A stretch of DNA of 36,563 nucleotides from Chloroflexota bacterium (GCA_003158675.1 PMKN01000048.1:24331-60893); one strand, 5' to 3'; numbered from the stretch's first letter, positions 26,120 to 34,751 are shown. A program made the numbers and translations. The notes: generated from the letters alone by a model not told the origin.

Positions 26120-26528
26120 CGGCAACCGGAGCCTGGCTCGGTTCTGTCGATCAGCCGCGGCGGGCGTGGATCGAAACGCGGGAGGGCGTCTACGTCCTGA
26201 TTCGACGCGGTGCGCCGCGTTCGGCGACCCTACGCACCACGTTCCGTGCGCGATGCCTACAGAGCGAGGTCATCTGGCCGATACCCCGACCGGAGGCGTC
26301 GCCACCGGGGACGGTCTACAAGGGCTACGGCCCCGGCTCGATGCGACGTCACCCTGCGGTTCTGCCCGAACCCGGCGCGAGGAACGGCCGTGTGCCGGTT
26401 CGCCCGATCGCAGTGATACACGCGGGCCTCGCGCCGGCCGGTGCGGGGCCCGCTATTCGCGTTCGGCATGCAGATCCAACGAGAACCGCGGCTGGCCGCA
26501 GTATCTGGCGCCATGCGGCCCCGCCCGG
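26120..26528. other. 409-base stretch without a supported gene
   Basis: Between the hisA stop and the end of the EF-G-like gene (convergent). A plus-strand frame (first codon position congruent with 26101) is open throughout and reads protein-like for about 30 codons (RAWIETREGVYVLIRRG), but it has no ATG, GTG or TTG start nearby, no ribosome-binding site and no family I recognise. It could be a gene remnant. No tRNA or other RNA gene is recognisable. A GC-rich hairpin at 26422-26453 is listed separately. Confidence 0.5.
26422..26453 (-). terminator. Possible terminator of the EF-G-like gene
   Basis: GCGGGCC (26422-26428) pairs perfectly with GGCCCGC (26447-26453) around an 18-base GC-rich loop, about 75 bases past the stop of the minus-strand EF-G-like gene. 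No U tract is visible, so the call is tentative. Confidence 0.35.
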
Positions 26529-28616
26529 CTACTCCTTGTGCGCAGCCTCGACTTCCTTGCGGTGGGCTTCGATCACCTTCTCGGCGATGTGGGCGGGCAC
26601 GTCTTCGTATCGGTCCAGCGTGGCGCTGAAGGTGCCGCGGCCGCCCGTCAGCGAGCGCAACTCCGTGGCGTACGTGAAGAGCTCGGCTTGGGGCACGTGG
26701 GCGGTGATGATCTGCATTCCGTCTTTGGTGTCCATACCCAGCACGCGGCCGCGGCGGCCGTTGAGGTCGCGATTGACATCGCCCATGAAGGCTTCCGGAA
26801 TCCTGATCTCGGCGGTCATGATCGGCTCCATCAGAGCCGGCTTGCATTCCAGGACGCCTTGCTTGAGAGCCATCGAAGCCGCGATCTTGAACGACAGCTC
26901 GTTCGAGTCGACGGCGTGGAAGGAGCCGTCGTAGAGCGTGGCCTTGAAGTCGCTGAGCGGGTAGCCGGCCAGCACGCCTTCAGCCGCCGTTTCGCGGATG
27001 CCCTTCTCGACGCCCGGAAAGAAGTTCTTGGGCACCGTGCCGCCGACGACGCGTTCGGCGAAGACGACGCCGCCGTCCGGATTCGGCTCGATCTCGATCC
27101 ACACGTCGCCGAACATCCCGTGCCCGCCGGTCTGCTTCTTGTAGCGGCCGTGGCTCTGCGTCTTGCCGCGGATCGTTTCCTTGTACGGAACCTTGGGCAC
27201 CTTGGTCACGATGGCGGCCCCGAACTTGCGCTTGAGGCGCTCGCCCAGGACGGCGACGTGCGCATCGCCCATCGACATGAGCACCTGCTCGCCGGTCTCG
27301 GACCGCTCGACTCGCGCCGAGGGTTCCTCCTCGAGCATCCGCTGGAGGGCCGAGCCCATCTTGTCGAGGTCAGCTTTGGTCTGCGGCTCGATGGCCGACT
27401 GCAGCGTCGGGATCGGGAAGTTCAGGGGCGGGAGGGTGACGGCCGTCTCGCGGGAATGGCAGATCGTGTCGCCCGTAGCGGTTACGGTCAGCTTGGCGAC
27501 GGCCCCGATCTCACCGGCGTGAAGTGCGCCGACGGTCTCCTGGTCCTTGCCGTGCAGGAGCAACAGCTGGCCAAGCCGTTCGGGCTCGTTGCGGGTGGAG
27601 TTCCAGGCCTGGCCCTGGCCCTGCATCGTCCCCGAGAGGATGCGCAGGTAGGTCAGCCGGCCGACGAACGGATCTGCCGTGGTCTTGAAGACACGAGCCA
27701 CGAGCGTGCCCGCCGTGTCCGCGACGACCTTGATCTCCTTGCCCTTCGGATCCGTGCCGACGAACGGGTCCAGCTCGGCGGGGGACGGCAGGTAGTGGAC
27801 GATCGCGTCGAGTAGCGCCCGGACGCCGATGTCCTTGGACGCGCTGCCCACTAGGACGGGCGCTACCATGCCGGTCCGGATGGCCTTGTGCAAGCAGGCT
27901 TCGAGCTCGGCGTCGGTGATTTCCTCGCCCTCGAGGTACTTGGTCATGACGTCGTCGTCCGCCTCCGAGGTGGCCTCGAGAAGCTGATCGCGGCGGGATA
28001 TGACTTCGTTGGCAAGGCCGGCCGGGACGGCGACCTCCACTTCCTTGCCGCCCTGCAGCTGGTATGCCTTGCGGTGGACGAGGTCCACGTAGCCCGCGAA
28101 CGTCTCGCCGGCCCCGATGGCGATCTGGAGCGGCGCGATCCTCTGCCCAAAGGCGGCCCGCAACGCGTCCAACGCGTTCCCGGGATTGGCGTTCTCCCGA
28201 TCGCATTTGTTGATGAAGAAGATCGCCGGTCGGGCGTTCGCGCGAGCCAGCGCCACCGCCGACTCGAGCCCTGCCTCCACGTGCCCCGACGCGTCCATCA
28301 GCAGGACGGCGGCGTCCGTGGCCGCGACGCCCTCGACTACCTCGGCCGCGAAGTCTGCGTAGCCGGGAGTGTCAACGATCTGAACCCTGGTTCCCTCGTG
28401 CTCCAGACTGGCCACTGCGAGGGTCAGAGACTGCTTTCGCTTCTGCTCCTCTGGCTCGTAGTCCAGGCTCGCCGTGCCGTCGTCGACGCGGCCAAGCCGC
28501 GTGATGGCACCAGCATCGAAAAGGAGGCGCTCGGCCAGCGTCGTCTTACCGGCCCCGGCATGGGCCGCAATGACGACGCTGCGGAGGTGGGGGAGGTCGA
28601 CACTCTTGGTTGTCAT
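26529..28616 (-). CDS. EF-G-like GTPase paralogue
   Basis: A 695-residue five-domain translational GTPase resembling EF-G but belonging to the divergent EF-G-like (FusA2-type) group. G1 is AHAGAGKT (18-25) rather than AHIDAGKT. The switch I RGITI motif is absent (KRKQSLTL instead). G3 is DTPGYADF, with Y86 where canonical EF-G has the catalytic histidine. G4 is NKCD (136-139). Domain IV/V segments are present (SHGRYKKQTGGHGMFGDV, ELRSLTGGRGTF). ATG 28616 is used; upstream codons lie in the intergenic region shared with yebC. It is not next to rpsL/rpsG/tuf, so it is probably not the main elongation factor. Its role is unknown; ribosome binding is inferred. Confidence 0.85.
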   Translation of the reverse strand: MTTKSVDLPHLRSVVIAAHAGAGKTTLAERLLFDAGAITRLGRVDDGTASLDYEPEEQKRKQSLTLAVASLEHEGTRVQIVDTPGYADFAAEVVEGVAATDAAVLLMDASGHVEAGLESAVALARANARPAIFFINKCDRENANPGNALDALRAAFGQRIAPLQIAIGAGETFAGYVDLVHRKAYQLQGGKEVEVAVPAGLANEVISRRDQLLEATSEADDDVMTKYLEGEEITDAELEACLHKAIRTGMVAPVLVGSASKDIGVRALLDAIVHYLPSPAELDPFVGTDPKGKEIKVVADTAGTLVARVFKTTADPFVGRLTYLRILSGTMQGQGQAWNSTRNEPERLGQLLLLHGKDQETVGALHAGEIGAVAKLTVTATGDTICHSRETAVTLPPLNFPIPTLQSAIEPQTKADLDKMGSALQRMLEEEPSARVERSETGEQVLMSMGDAHVAVLGERLKRKFGAAIVTKVPKVPYKETIRGKTQSHGRYKKQTGGHGMFGDVWIEIEPNPDGGVVFAERVVGGTVPKNFFPGVEKGIRETAAEGVLAGYPLSDFKATLYDGSFHAVDSNELSFKIAASMALKQGVLECKPALMEPIMTAEIRIPEAFMGDVNRDLNGRRGRVLGMDTKDGMQIITAHVPQAELFTYATELRSLTGGRGTFSATLDRYEDVPAHIAEKVIEAHRKEVEAAHKE

Positions 28617-28692
28617 CTGCTCTATCGATCCTCTGGTGGCGTCAGATCGCGTCGGAAGCGCGGCCTTGGGATGGCCCGGCCGCAGCCTGGCC

Positions 28693-28698
28693 ATGATA
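28693..28698 (-). promoter_or_regulatory. Candidate -10 of the EF-G-like gene
   Basis: TATCAT on the minus strand, about 77 bases before the ATG, within the 198-base divergent gap to yebC. No good -35 is seen 16-18 bases upstream. Confidence 0.28.
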
Positions 28699-28801
28699 GC
28701 CCGGCGCGTCCCAGCGGACGAGGACGACGCGCTGCGCTTTCGCGGGGCGAACGACGTCGGCCCGCGATCTGGGCGGTCGGGCTCGGGCACTCCGCCGGCG
28801 G

Positions 28802-28807
28802 TATACT
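28802..28807 (+). promoter_or_regulatory. -10 of yebC, apparently leaderless
   Basis: TATACT, one base off consensus, ends seven bases before the yebC ATG at 28815, so transcription should start at or next to the start codon. No Shine-Dalgarno is present in CCGGCAG just before the ATG, which agrees with leaderless translation. No clear -35. Confidence 0.55.
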
Positions 28808-28814
28808 CCGGCAG

Positions 28815-29561
28815 ATGTCAGGACATTCGAAGTGGTCCCAGATCAAGCGCCAGAAAGGCGTCAACGACGTCAAGCGCGGTGCCATCTTCACCAAGATGGG
28901 TCGCGAGATAAGCGTCGCGGCGCGTGCCGGTGGGGGCGACCCGGACGGCAACTTCCGACTGCGTTTGGCGGTCGAGCGCGCCCGCGCGGAGAACATGCCG
29001 CTGGACACGATCAAGCGAGCCATCGAGAAGGCCACCGGCGGCGGGGAAGGCGAGCAATTCGAGGAGATCATGTACGAGGGCTACGGCCCGGGCGGTGTCG
29101 CGATAATCGTCGAGACGGCCACCGACAACAGAAACCGCACCGCGGCAGACGTGCGCTCGATCCTTACCAAGGCAGGCGGCCAGCTGGCAGGTTCCGGCAG
29201 CGTCGCCTGGCAGTTCGAGCAGCGCGGCGTGATCGCGCTCGCGCCAGGCGGTAACACAGAGGAGCTGGAGCTCCTGGCCATCGATGCCGGTGCGGACGAC
29301 GTCGACTCCTCGGGCGAGCAGGTCGAGGTCTACACCAGACCTGCCGATCTGGAAGCGGTCCGCCGGTCCCTCGAGGCCGCAGGCGTCAAGATCGAGTCGG
29401 CCGAGCTATCGATGACGCCCAAGAACACAGTTGAGCTGGACGAGGGAAAGGCTCGCCAGGCCCTGAGGCTGGTTGAGCTGCTAGAGGACCAGGATGACGT
29501 CCAGCGCGTCACCGCCAACTTCGAGATCCCCGAATCGCTGCTCGCCGAGGTCGGCGGGTGA
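28815..29561 (+). CDS. yebC: YebC/PmpR-family protein
   Basis: Begins MSGHSKWSQIKRQKGVND and continues with FTKMGREISVAARAGGGDP and MYEGYGPGGVAIIVE, all hallmark YebC segments; 248 residues, full length. YebC proteins were described as DNA-binding regulators, and members have recently been linked to relief of ribosome stalling at proline stretches. The adjacent position to ruvC is a conserved arrangement. The frame is open far upstream, antisense to the EF-G-like gene, but the conserved N-terminus fixes ATG 28815. ruvC follows after 31 bases, probably in the same transcript. Confidence 0.96.
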   Translation: MSGHSKWSQIKRQKGVNDVKRGAIFTKMGREISVAARAGGGDPDGNFRLRLAVERARAENMPLDTIKRAIEKATGGGEGEQFEEIMYEGYGPGGVAIIVETATDNRNRTAADVRSILTKAGGQLAGSGSVAWQFEQRGVIALAPGGNTEELELLAIDAGADDVDSSGEQVEVYTRPADLEAVRRSLEAAGVKIESAELSMTPKNTVELDEGKARQALRLVELLEDQDDVQRVTANFEIPESLLAEVGG

Positions 29562-29592
29562 AGCCTGCGCGCATTGTGGCCGAGGTTGACAC

Positions 29593-30231
29593 GTGATTAT
29601 TCTTGGCATCGATCCCGGTACGGCGATGCTCGGCTACGGCATCGTGCAACGAACCGGTCCGCGGTTGCGTGCCATTGACTACGGCGTGATCTCCACGTCG
29701 TCCAACGTGACCTTGCCCAAGCGGCTGGCGATCATCTACGAGGCCGTGACGGATCTGATCGAGTTGCATGCGCCCGCCATCGTGGGCGTCGAGCGGCTCT
29801 TCTTCACCAAGAACGTGCAGACGGCTTTCGCCGTCGGACAGGCGCGAGGCGTGGTGTTGCTTGCGGCGGCCCAGCACGGCCTGGAAGTTCGAGAAGCCAC
29901 GCCCAACGAGGTGAAGGTGGCCACGGCCGGACACGGTAACGCGGCCAAGGAGCAAGTTCAGCGCATGGTCCAGGCGATCCTTGGCCTGCCCGACATGCCC
30001 ACGCCGGATGACGCCGCAGACGCCCTGGCGATCGCCATCTGCGTGGCCAATAGAGAGCGCTCAGTGGCCCGCATCCGGAGCGGGGCGCTAGACCTATCTG
30101 CGATCGATCCAGCCGCGGACGGCCCGACGCCATTCGAGAAGGCGATACGGAACGCAATCCGCGCGGAGGAGGTCGCCGCCCGAGTTGCCCGCCGCTCGTC
30201 CAGGGTGGCGACGCCCAAGACCGGTTCCTAG
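29593..30231 (+). CDS. ruvC: Holliday junction endonuclease RuvC
   Basis: RNase H-fold dimeric resolvase that cuts Holliday junctions moved by RuvAB. The four catalytic acids are visible: D7 (LGIDPGTA), E67 (GVERLFF), D140 and D143 (PDDAADALAIAIC). It is 212 residues; the last roughly 40 are a charged extension beyond the usual roughly 170-residue core. The start is GTG 29593 with GAGG seven bases upstream. A gap of 170 bases separates it from ruvA, in which I see no gene. Confidence 0.96.
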   Translation: MIILGIDPGTAMLGYGIVQRTGPRLRAIDYGVISTSSNVTLPKRLAIIYEAVTDLIELHAPAIVGVERLFFTKNVQTAFAVGQARGVVLLAAAQHGLEVREATPNEVKVATAGHGNAAKEQVQRMVQAILGLPDMPTPDDAADALAIAICVANRERSVARIRSGALDLSAIDPAADGPTPFEKAIRNAIRAEEVAARVARRSSRVATPKTGS

Positions 30232-30401
30232 GCAACGCGGAGGCGGGTCGTGATTGGGTCCGGCATCCGGGTTATGCATCCTTCGGCCGCGAATCGCTCT
30301 CTGCCAGGCGCTGCCATTGAGAGGGAATTGGATAGCGCTCGGCGGGCGAATAGTCGAGAGTTTCGCAGCGACCTCTGGGCCACCTCAGCGTCGATCCGAA
30401 C

Positions 30402-30995
30402 GTGATCGCCTCGCTCGACGGCGCCGTCACGGCCGTGTTCGCCGACAGCCTGATCCTGGAGGTGGGCGGCGTCGGGTATCGCGTCTTCGCCGCACCGTCT
30501 GTCCTGGCTTCGACCCCGACGGGGCGACCAACGAGGCTGTTCACCCACCACATCGTGCGCGAGGATCTCCAGGCTCTCTATGGCTTCAAGACACCCGAGG
30601 AGCTGGGCTTCTTCGGACTCCTCCTGACCGTCACCGGTGTCGGCCCAAAGGTGGCACTGGCAATCGTCGGGTCGCGAGCCATCGGCGACCTCCAGCTGGC
30701 GATCCTGTCGGATGACCTGGCCCTCCTGACCGCAGTCCCTGGCGTCGGTAAGAAGCTGGCGGCTCGCGTTGTGCTCGAGCTCAAGGAGAAGGTTGCGGCG
30801 GCAGGCGTGGCCGCAGGTACCGGAGCCCACGGTGGACCGGCCGGCGAACCCGAGGTCGTTGCTGCCCTTCTGGCTTTGGGCTACTCAGCCGGGGAAGCGC
30901 GCCAGGCATCGCGTGATGCTCTCGTGGACCCATCCGTGGGGCCAGGCCTGGAGGACCGAGTCAAGGCGGCATTACGCACTCTCGTCAGAGGGTAG
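30402..30995 (+). CDS. ruvA: Holliday junction DNA-binding protein RuvA
   Basis: Tetrameric junction-binding subunit that loads RuvB. OB-fold N-domain (MIASLDGAV, VGGVGYRVFA), two helix-hairpin-helix motifs (LLLTVTGVGPKVALAIV at about 74-90 and AVPGVGKKLAARVV at about 111-124), a Gly/Ala linker (about 131-150) and the RuvB-binding domain III; 197 residues. The start is GTG 30402, without an obvious Shine-Dalgarno. Direction and order C-A-B are standard, but 96 bases with their own promoter separate it from ruvB. Confidence 0.95.
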   Translation: MIASLDGAVTAVFADSLILEVGGVGYRVFAAPSVLASTPTGRPTRLFTHHIVREDLQALYGFKTPEELGFFGLLLTVTGVGPKVALAIVGSRAIGDLQLAILSDDLALLTAVPGVGKKLAARVVLELKEKVAAAGVAAGTGAHGGPAGEPEVVAALLALGYSAGEARQASRDALVDPSVGPGLEDRVKAALRTLVRG

Positions 30996-31041
30996 CCGGT
31001 CGCCGGACCCGCCCAGATCGAGGGAGTGCGGCGGCATGGGC

Positions 31042-31071
31042 TTGTAGAACGCCCGTTCTGTCTGCTATGAT
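31042..31071 (+). promoter_or_regulatory. Promoter of ruvB-tgt
   Basis: TTGTAG (31042-31047), 18 bases, TATGAT (31066-31071), with TG one base before the -10 (extended -10). Transcription should begin about six to seven bases later, at the ATG of 31078. This splits ruvB from ruvCA as a transcription unit. Confidence 0.62.
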
Positions 31072-31077
31072 CCCGGC

Positions 31078-31095
31078 ATGAGCTCGCGCCCGTGA
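31078..31095 (+). CDS. Possible five-codon leader ORF overlapping ruvB start
   Basis: ATG at 31078 followed by codons for SSRP and TGA at 31093-31095. The ATG lies at the predicted transcription start, so it could be read as a leaderless ORF. Its TGA overlaps the ruvB GTG (31092-31094) as GTGA, the classic arrangement for termination-reinitiation. ruvB has no Shine-Dalgarno of its own. It could be chance; no expression evidence is available. Confidence 0.35.
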   Translation: MSSRP

Positions 31096-32174
31096 CCGAC
31101 ATATCGCGGATCCTCGCGCCCGACGTTGAGGACGAGGTTGAGGTCGCCGTCGATCGGACGCTGCGGCCCCGGACTCTGGACGAATACATCGGTCAACGGG
31201 AGCTCAAGGCCAACCTCTCGATTCTGCTGGGTGCCGCCCGACAAAGGGGCGATGCCGCGGACCACGTGCTCCTGCATGGCCCGCCCGGCCTGGGCAAGAC
31301 CACGCTCGCGACAATCATCTCGCGTGAACTGGGCGCGAACATCCGTTACGCCAGCGGCCCGGCTATCGAGAGGGCGGGTGACCTCGCTGCGATCCTGACC
31401 TCGCTTGACGAGCGCGACGTGCTCTTTATCGACGAGATCCATCGCCTGAATCGGGCGGTGGAAGAAATCCTCTACCCGGCGATGGAGGATTTCGCCCTAG
31501 ACGTGATGATCGGCAAAGGTCCTTCCGCGCGCAGCCTGCGCCTCAGCCTCAAGCCGTTCACGATCGTCGGAGCCACCACCCGGGCAGGCCGGATATCCAG
31601 CCCGCTGCGCGATCGCTTCGGGGCCACGTATCGGCTGGACTTCTACGATCTCGCGGACCTGACCGCCATCGTAGAGCGGTCCGCTCGACTGCTGGGCGTG
31701 GAACTTAGCTCGGACGGGGCCACCGCCATTGCCCGTCGCGGTCGCGGCACGCCCCGCGTCGTGAACCGCCTTTTGCGCCGTGTTCGCGACTACGCCCAGA
31801 TCCACGGCGACGGCAGAGTAGACGCGGCCACGGCGGACAAGGCTCTGGCCGCGCTGGAGATCGACGACGAGGGGCTGGACGGAACGGACCGTAAACTCCT
31901 GGCCGCCATCATCCAGAAATTCGGCAGCGGGCCCGTCGGGGTGCAGGCGCTGGCAGCAGTCCTCGCCGAGGAACCAGAGACGGTAGAGGACGTGTACGAG
32001 CCATTCTTGCTGCGGCTCGGATTCCTTGACCGCACGCCGCAGGGGCGTATCGCTACGGACGGGGCACGCCAGCACCTGGCTCGCCTTGGCTACGACATTC
32101 CGCCGCCGCGGCGAGCCGAAACGGATCAGCCGGCACTCTGGGAAGGTTCGGATCTGGGCGGGACCAGCCGCTGA
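31092..32174 (+). CDS. ruvB: Holliday junction branch-migration ATPase RuvB
   Basis: AAA+ hexameric motor of RuvAB. It has [12 protein letters not shown], Walker A GPPGLGKT (63-70), Walker [10 protein letters not shown] (112-120), sensor region GATTRAG, arginine-finger area SPLRDRFG, and a C-terminal winged helix (GPVGVQALA...[17 protein letters not shown]). It is 360 residues. GTG 31092 gives the usual short N-terminus (MTDISRIL). No Shine-Dalgarno is present; translation may rely on the upstream mini-ORF. tgt overlaps its stop by one base (TGATG). Confidence 0.96.
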   Translation: MTDISRILAPDVEDEVEVAVDRTLRPRTLDEYIGQRELKANLSILLGAARQRGDAADHVLLHGPPGLGKTTLATIISRELGANIRYASGPAIERAGDLAAILTSLDERDVLFIDEIHRLNRAVEEILYPAMEDFALDVMIGKGPSARSLRLSLKPFTIVGATTRAGRISSPLRDRFGATYRLDFYDLADLTAIVERSARLLGVELSSDGATAIARRGRGTPRVVNRLLRRVRDYAQIHGDGRVDAATADKALAALEIDDEGLDGTDRKLLAAIIQKFGSGPVGVQALAAVLAEEPETVEDVYEPFLLRLGFLDRTPQGRIATDGARQHLARLGYDIPPPRRAETDQPALWEGSDLGGTSR

Positions 32175-33370
32175 TGAATCCCGCTCCGGATTCGGTGCCG
32201 GCCGACCGCGTTTCGCCCGCCCAGTTCCGGGTGCTCGCGCCACCCCCTGCGAATGGCTCCACGCGCGCCCGCCTCGGTCGCCTGACGCTGCCCCACGGAG
32301 TCGTCGAAACCCCACAGTTCATGCCGGTCGGCACGAACGCGACGGTGAAGGCGCTCTCCCCGGACGATCTCCGGGAGGCAGGCGCCACCATCATTCTCGG
32401 CAACACTTACCACCTCTACCTGCGGCCGGGCCACGAGCGCATCGCCCGCCTCGGCGGTTTGCACAGCTTCATGGCGTGGGACCGGCCGCTGTTGACCGAC
32501 TCGGGCGGCTTCCAGGTGGTCTCGATGGGGGATTTGCGCAGGATCGACGACGACGGCGTCAGCTTCCAAAGCCATCTCGACGGCTCGCACCACCGCTTCA
32601 CTCCGGAGCGCTCCATCGCCGTCCAGGAAGCCCTCGGGGCCGACATTGCGGTTGCCTTCGACCAGCCGGTTCCGCCCGCGTCTTCAAGCCGAGAAGCGGT
32701 CGCCGAGGCCACGGCTCGGACGCACCTCTGGGCCGAGCGTTCCCTCGCCGCGCACACGCGGCCGGATCAGGCCCTGTTCGGCATCGTCCAGGGCGGTCTG
32801 GATCCCGAACTGCGGGCCGCGTCCGCCCGGTTCATAGCCGGCCTGCCATTCGATGGCATCTGCATCGGCGGGTTGGCCGGAGACGAGACGCCCGCTCAGC
32901 GGAAAGCGGCCCTGGACGTTGCCGTGGGTGCGCTCGGCGAAGACGCGAGGCCGCGCTATCTAATGGGTCTCGGGTCGCCGGCGGACCTGCTCGAGGCCGT
33001 CCACCATGGAGTGGATCTGTTCGATTCGGTTCTGCCGGCTCGTGTGGCACGAAACGGCCAGTTGTGGGTTCCCGGTGGTCGCCTCAACATGCGCAACGCT
33101 CAGTTTGTCGAGGACCCGAGACCGGTCCAGGATGGCTGCCGCTGTCTGCTCTGCCGGAGCTTCTCACGGGCCTATCTGGCCCATTTGTTCCGGGCCGAGG
33201 AGTTGCTCGCGTACAGGCTGGCGACTTGTCACAACATGACCTTCACCCTAGACTTCATGGCCGAAATCCGCTCAGCGCTGCGCTCAGGCACGCTCTCGGA
33301 CCGCATGCCCGAACTTCGGGCGATGGCTCCGCCCTCAGGAGCGCGTGCATTGGCAGTGCAGCCGGAGTGA
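32174..33370 (+). CDS. tgt: tRNA-guanine transglycosylase
   Basis: Exchanges G34 for preQ1 in queuosine tRNAs. Catalytic D109 (LLTDSGGFQV) and nucleophile D284 (DLFDSVLPAR) are present, as is the zinc site C322-x-C324-x2-C327 and H353. At 398 residues it is normal. Two variations: FDQP (162-165) where many bacterial Tgt have FDEC, and LPARVARNG in place of LPTRNARNG. All catalytic and metal residues are intact, so it is probably active. No queA or preQ1 synthesis gene is in the window. The ATG overlaps the ruvB stop (TGATG). Confidence 0.95.
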   Translation: MNPAPDSVPADRVSPAQFRVLAPPPANGSTRARLGRLTLPHGVVETPQFMPVGTNATVKALSPDDLREAGATIILGNTYHLYLRPGHERIARLGGLHSFMAWDRPLLTDSGGFQVVSMGDLRRIDDDGVSFQSHLDGSHHRFTPERSIAVQEALGADIAVAFDQPVPPASSSREAVAEATARTHLWAERSLAAHTRPDQALFGIVQGGLDPELRAASARFIAGLPFDGICIGGLAGDETPAQRKAALDVAVGALGEDARPRYLMGLGSPADLLEAVHHGVDLFDSVLPARVARNGQLWVPGGRLNMRNAQFVEDPRPVQDGCRCLLCRSFSRAYLAHLFRAEELLAYRLATCHNMTFTLDFMAEIRSALRSGTLSDRMPELRAMAPPSGARALAVQPE

Positions 33371-33410
33371 AGACCTCACTCGTAACCTTTCGCACGCGGA
33401 GGCACACCCG

Positions 33411-33566
33411 ATGGCGAGCCGAGACCGCCCTCACCGTCAAGAGAAGAAGAAGCCCAAGGACGCGGGGCAGAAGATTCCAAAGATCCAGCCGCTGCTGGAG
33501 CCGCCGTCCAACGTCGAGGTTTGGAAGCCCAAGCGTAAGCCGCGGACCGAAGAAGCCGAGAGCTAA
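33411..33566 (+). CDS. Small basic hypothetical protein (51 aa)
   Basis: ATG 33411 is preceded by GGAGG (33397-33401) at nine-base spacing. The product starts MASRDRPHRQEKKKPKD and ends with VWKPKRKPRTEEAES; it is rich in Lys, Pro and Arg with no hydrophobic segment. The layout resembles short Lys-rich orphan proteins found near recA/tgt in related bacteria, but I cannot name a family. It begins 40 bases after tgt, probably co-transcribed. The charge suggests nucleic-acid or ribosome binding, which is inference. Confidence 0.68.
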   Translation: MASRDRPHRQEKKKPKDAGQKIPKIQPLLEPPSNVEVWKPKRKPRTEEAES

Positions 33567-33620
33567 CTCGCGGGCGGTAGCCATCGGGCGACTGTTCCGC
33601 AAATCCCAGAAATCGTTCCC

Positions 33621-33640
33621 GCGATGACCTGCGATGACCT
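33621..33640 (+). repeat. 10-bp tandem duplication in the recA leader
   Basis: GCGATGACCT occurs twice in direct tandem, followed by a third partial copy (GCGAGGACGA). It lies about 40 bases before the recA start and could be replication slippage or part of a leader structure. Confidence 0.6.
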
Positions 33641-33680
33641 GCGAGGACGATCGAGGACAGGAGCGAGGAGCAAGGTGGCG

Positions 33681-34745
33681 ATGATCGAGCGAGGGACCGA
33701 GCCTCGGGCGACCGGCGCGGAGCGCCCAACTGAACGGACGAAGGCCGTCGAAGCGGCGATTCTGGCCATCGAGAAGCAATTCGGCCGGGGCTCGATCATG
33801 CGCCTCGGCTCGTCGGAGAGGGCCCAGGTGGACGTAATCCCGACGGGCTCGATCGCGCTCGACCTCGCCCTGGGCGTGGGCGGCATTCCGCGTGGCCGCA
33901 TCACCGAGATATTCGGCCCCGAGTCCTCGGGCAAGACGACCCTTTGCCAGCACATCCTCGCGGAGGCCCAGCGCAAGGGTGGGGTGGTGGCTTTCATCGA
34001 TGTGGAGCACGCCCTCGACCCGGGGTATGCCCGTGCCTGCGGCGTCAACGTGGACGACCTGCTCGTTAGCCAGCCCGACACCGGCGAGGACGCCCTCCAG
34101 ATCACCGAAACACTGATCCGCTCCAACGGCGTGGACGCCGTCGTAGTCGACTCCGTGGCCGCCCTCGTGCCCAAGGCCGAAATCGAAGGCGAGATGGGCG
34201 ACTCCTTCGTGGGCATCCAGGCCCGGCTCATGAGCCAGGCGCTGCGTAAGCTCGCGGGCGTGGTCAGCCGCTCGAACACCAGCCTGATCTTCACGAATCA
34301 GCTCCGCGAGAAGATTGGCGTGATGTTCGGCAACCCCGAGGTCACTCCGGGTGGCCGCGCCCTCAAGTTCTACGCCAGCGTGCGTCTGGACATACGACGC
34401 ATCGAGACCATAAAGGCCGGTACCGACTCTGTCGGCAACCGCGTCAAAGTGAAGGTCGTCAAGAACAAGGTTGCGCCGCCATTCAAGGCCGCCGAGTTCG
34501 ACATCATGTTCGGCCAGGGGATCTCCAAAGAAGGCGGCCTTCTGGACGTCGGTACCGCGATGAGTCTCGTGAGCAAGACAGGGGCATGGTTCAACTTCGG
34601 TGAGACTCGCCTCGGTCAAGGGCGCGAGGCCGCCAAGGAGTTCCTCAAGGCGAACGCGGACATCGCCGCCGAGGTGGAAAAGCAGATCCGATCCAAGATA
34701 TCCGAGGTATCGCTGCCGGCGGAGGGGATCGAGGAGGCCGAGTAA
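33681..34745 (+). CDS. recA: Recombinase RecA
   Basis: Strand-exchange ATPase and SOS co-protease. Walker A GPESSGKT (79-86), MAW region [10 protein letters not shown], Walker [12 protein letters not shown], and loop L2 [15 protein letters not shown] followed by [16 protein letters not shown]. It is 354 residues with a short acidic C-terminus. ATG 33681 is chosen, with AAGG and GAGGAG upstream; the frame is open 19 codons further. I see no GAAC-N4-GTTC LexA-type box in the 114 bases before it, but the LexA motif of this lineage is unknown to me. recX begins six bases after its stop. Confidence 0.97.
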   Translation: MIERGTEPRATGAERPTERTKAVEAAILAIEKQFGRGSIMRLGSSERAQVDVIPTGSIALDLALGVGGIPRGRITEIFGPESSGKTTLCQHILAEAQRKGGVVAFIDVEHALDPGYARACGVNVDDLLVSQPDTGEDALQITETLIRSNGVDAVVVDSVAALVPKAEIEGEMGDSFVGIQARLMSQALRKLAGVVSRSNTSLIFTNQLREKIGVMFGNPEVTPGGRALKFYASVRLDIRRIETIKAGTDSVGNRVKVKVVKNKVAPPFKAAEFDIMFGQGISKEGGLLDVGTAMSLVSKTGAWFNFGETRLGQGREAAKEFLKANADIAAEVEKQIRSKISEVSLPAEGIEEAE

Positions 34746-34751
34746 CTGGCG

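Noticed and set aside
26166-27815. Long plus-strand open frame (549 codons) opposite the EF-G-like gene
   Set aside because: It is antisense to a clearly conserved GTPase. High GC removes stop codons from the complementary frame, and the translation matches no family pattern.
33042-33130. Inactive Tgt because of LPARVARNG and FDQP variants
   Set aside because: Both catalytic aspartates and all four zinc ligands are intact; the changed positions are not known to be essential.
33567-33680. LexA/SOS box before recA
   Set aside because: I looked for GAAC-N4-GTTC and close variants. AGAAATCGTTCC is the nearest and does not fit the spacing.
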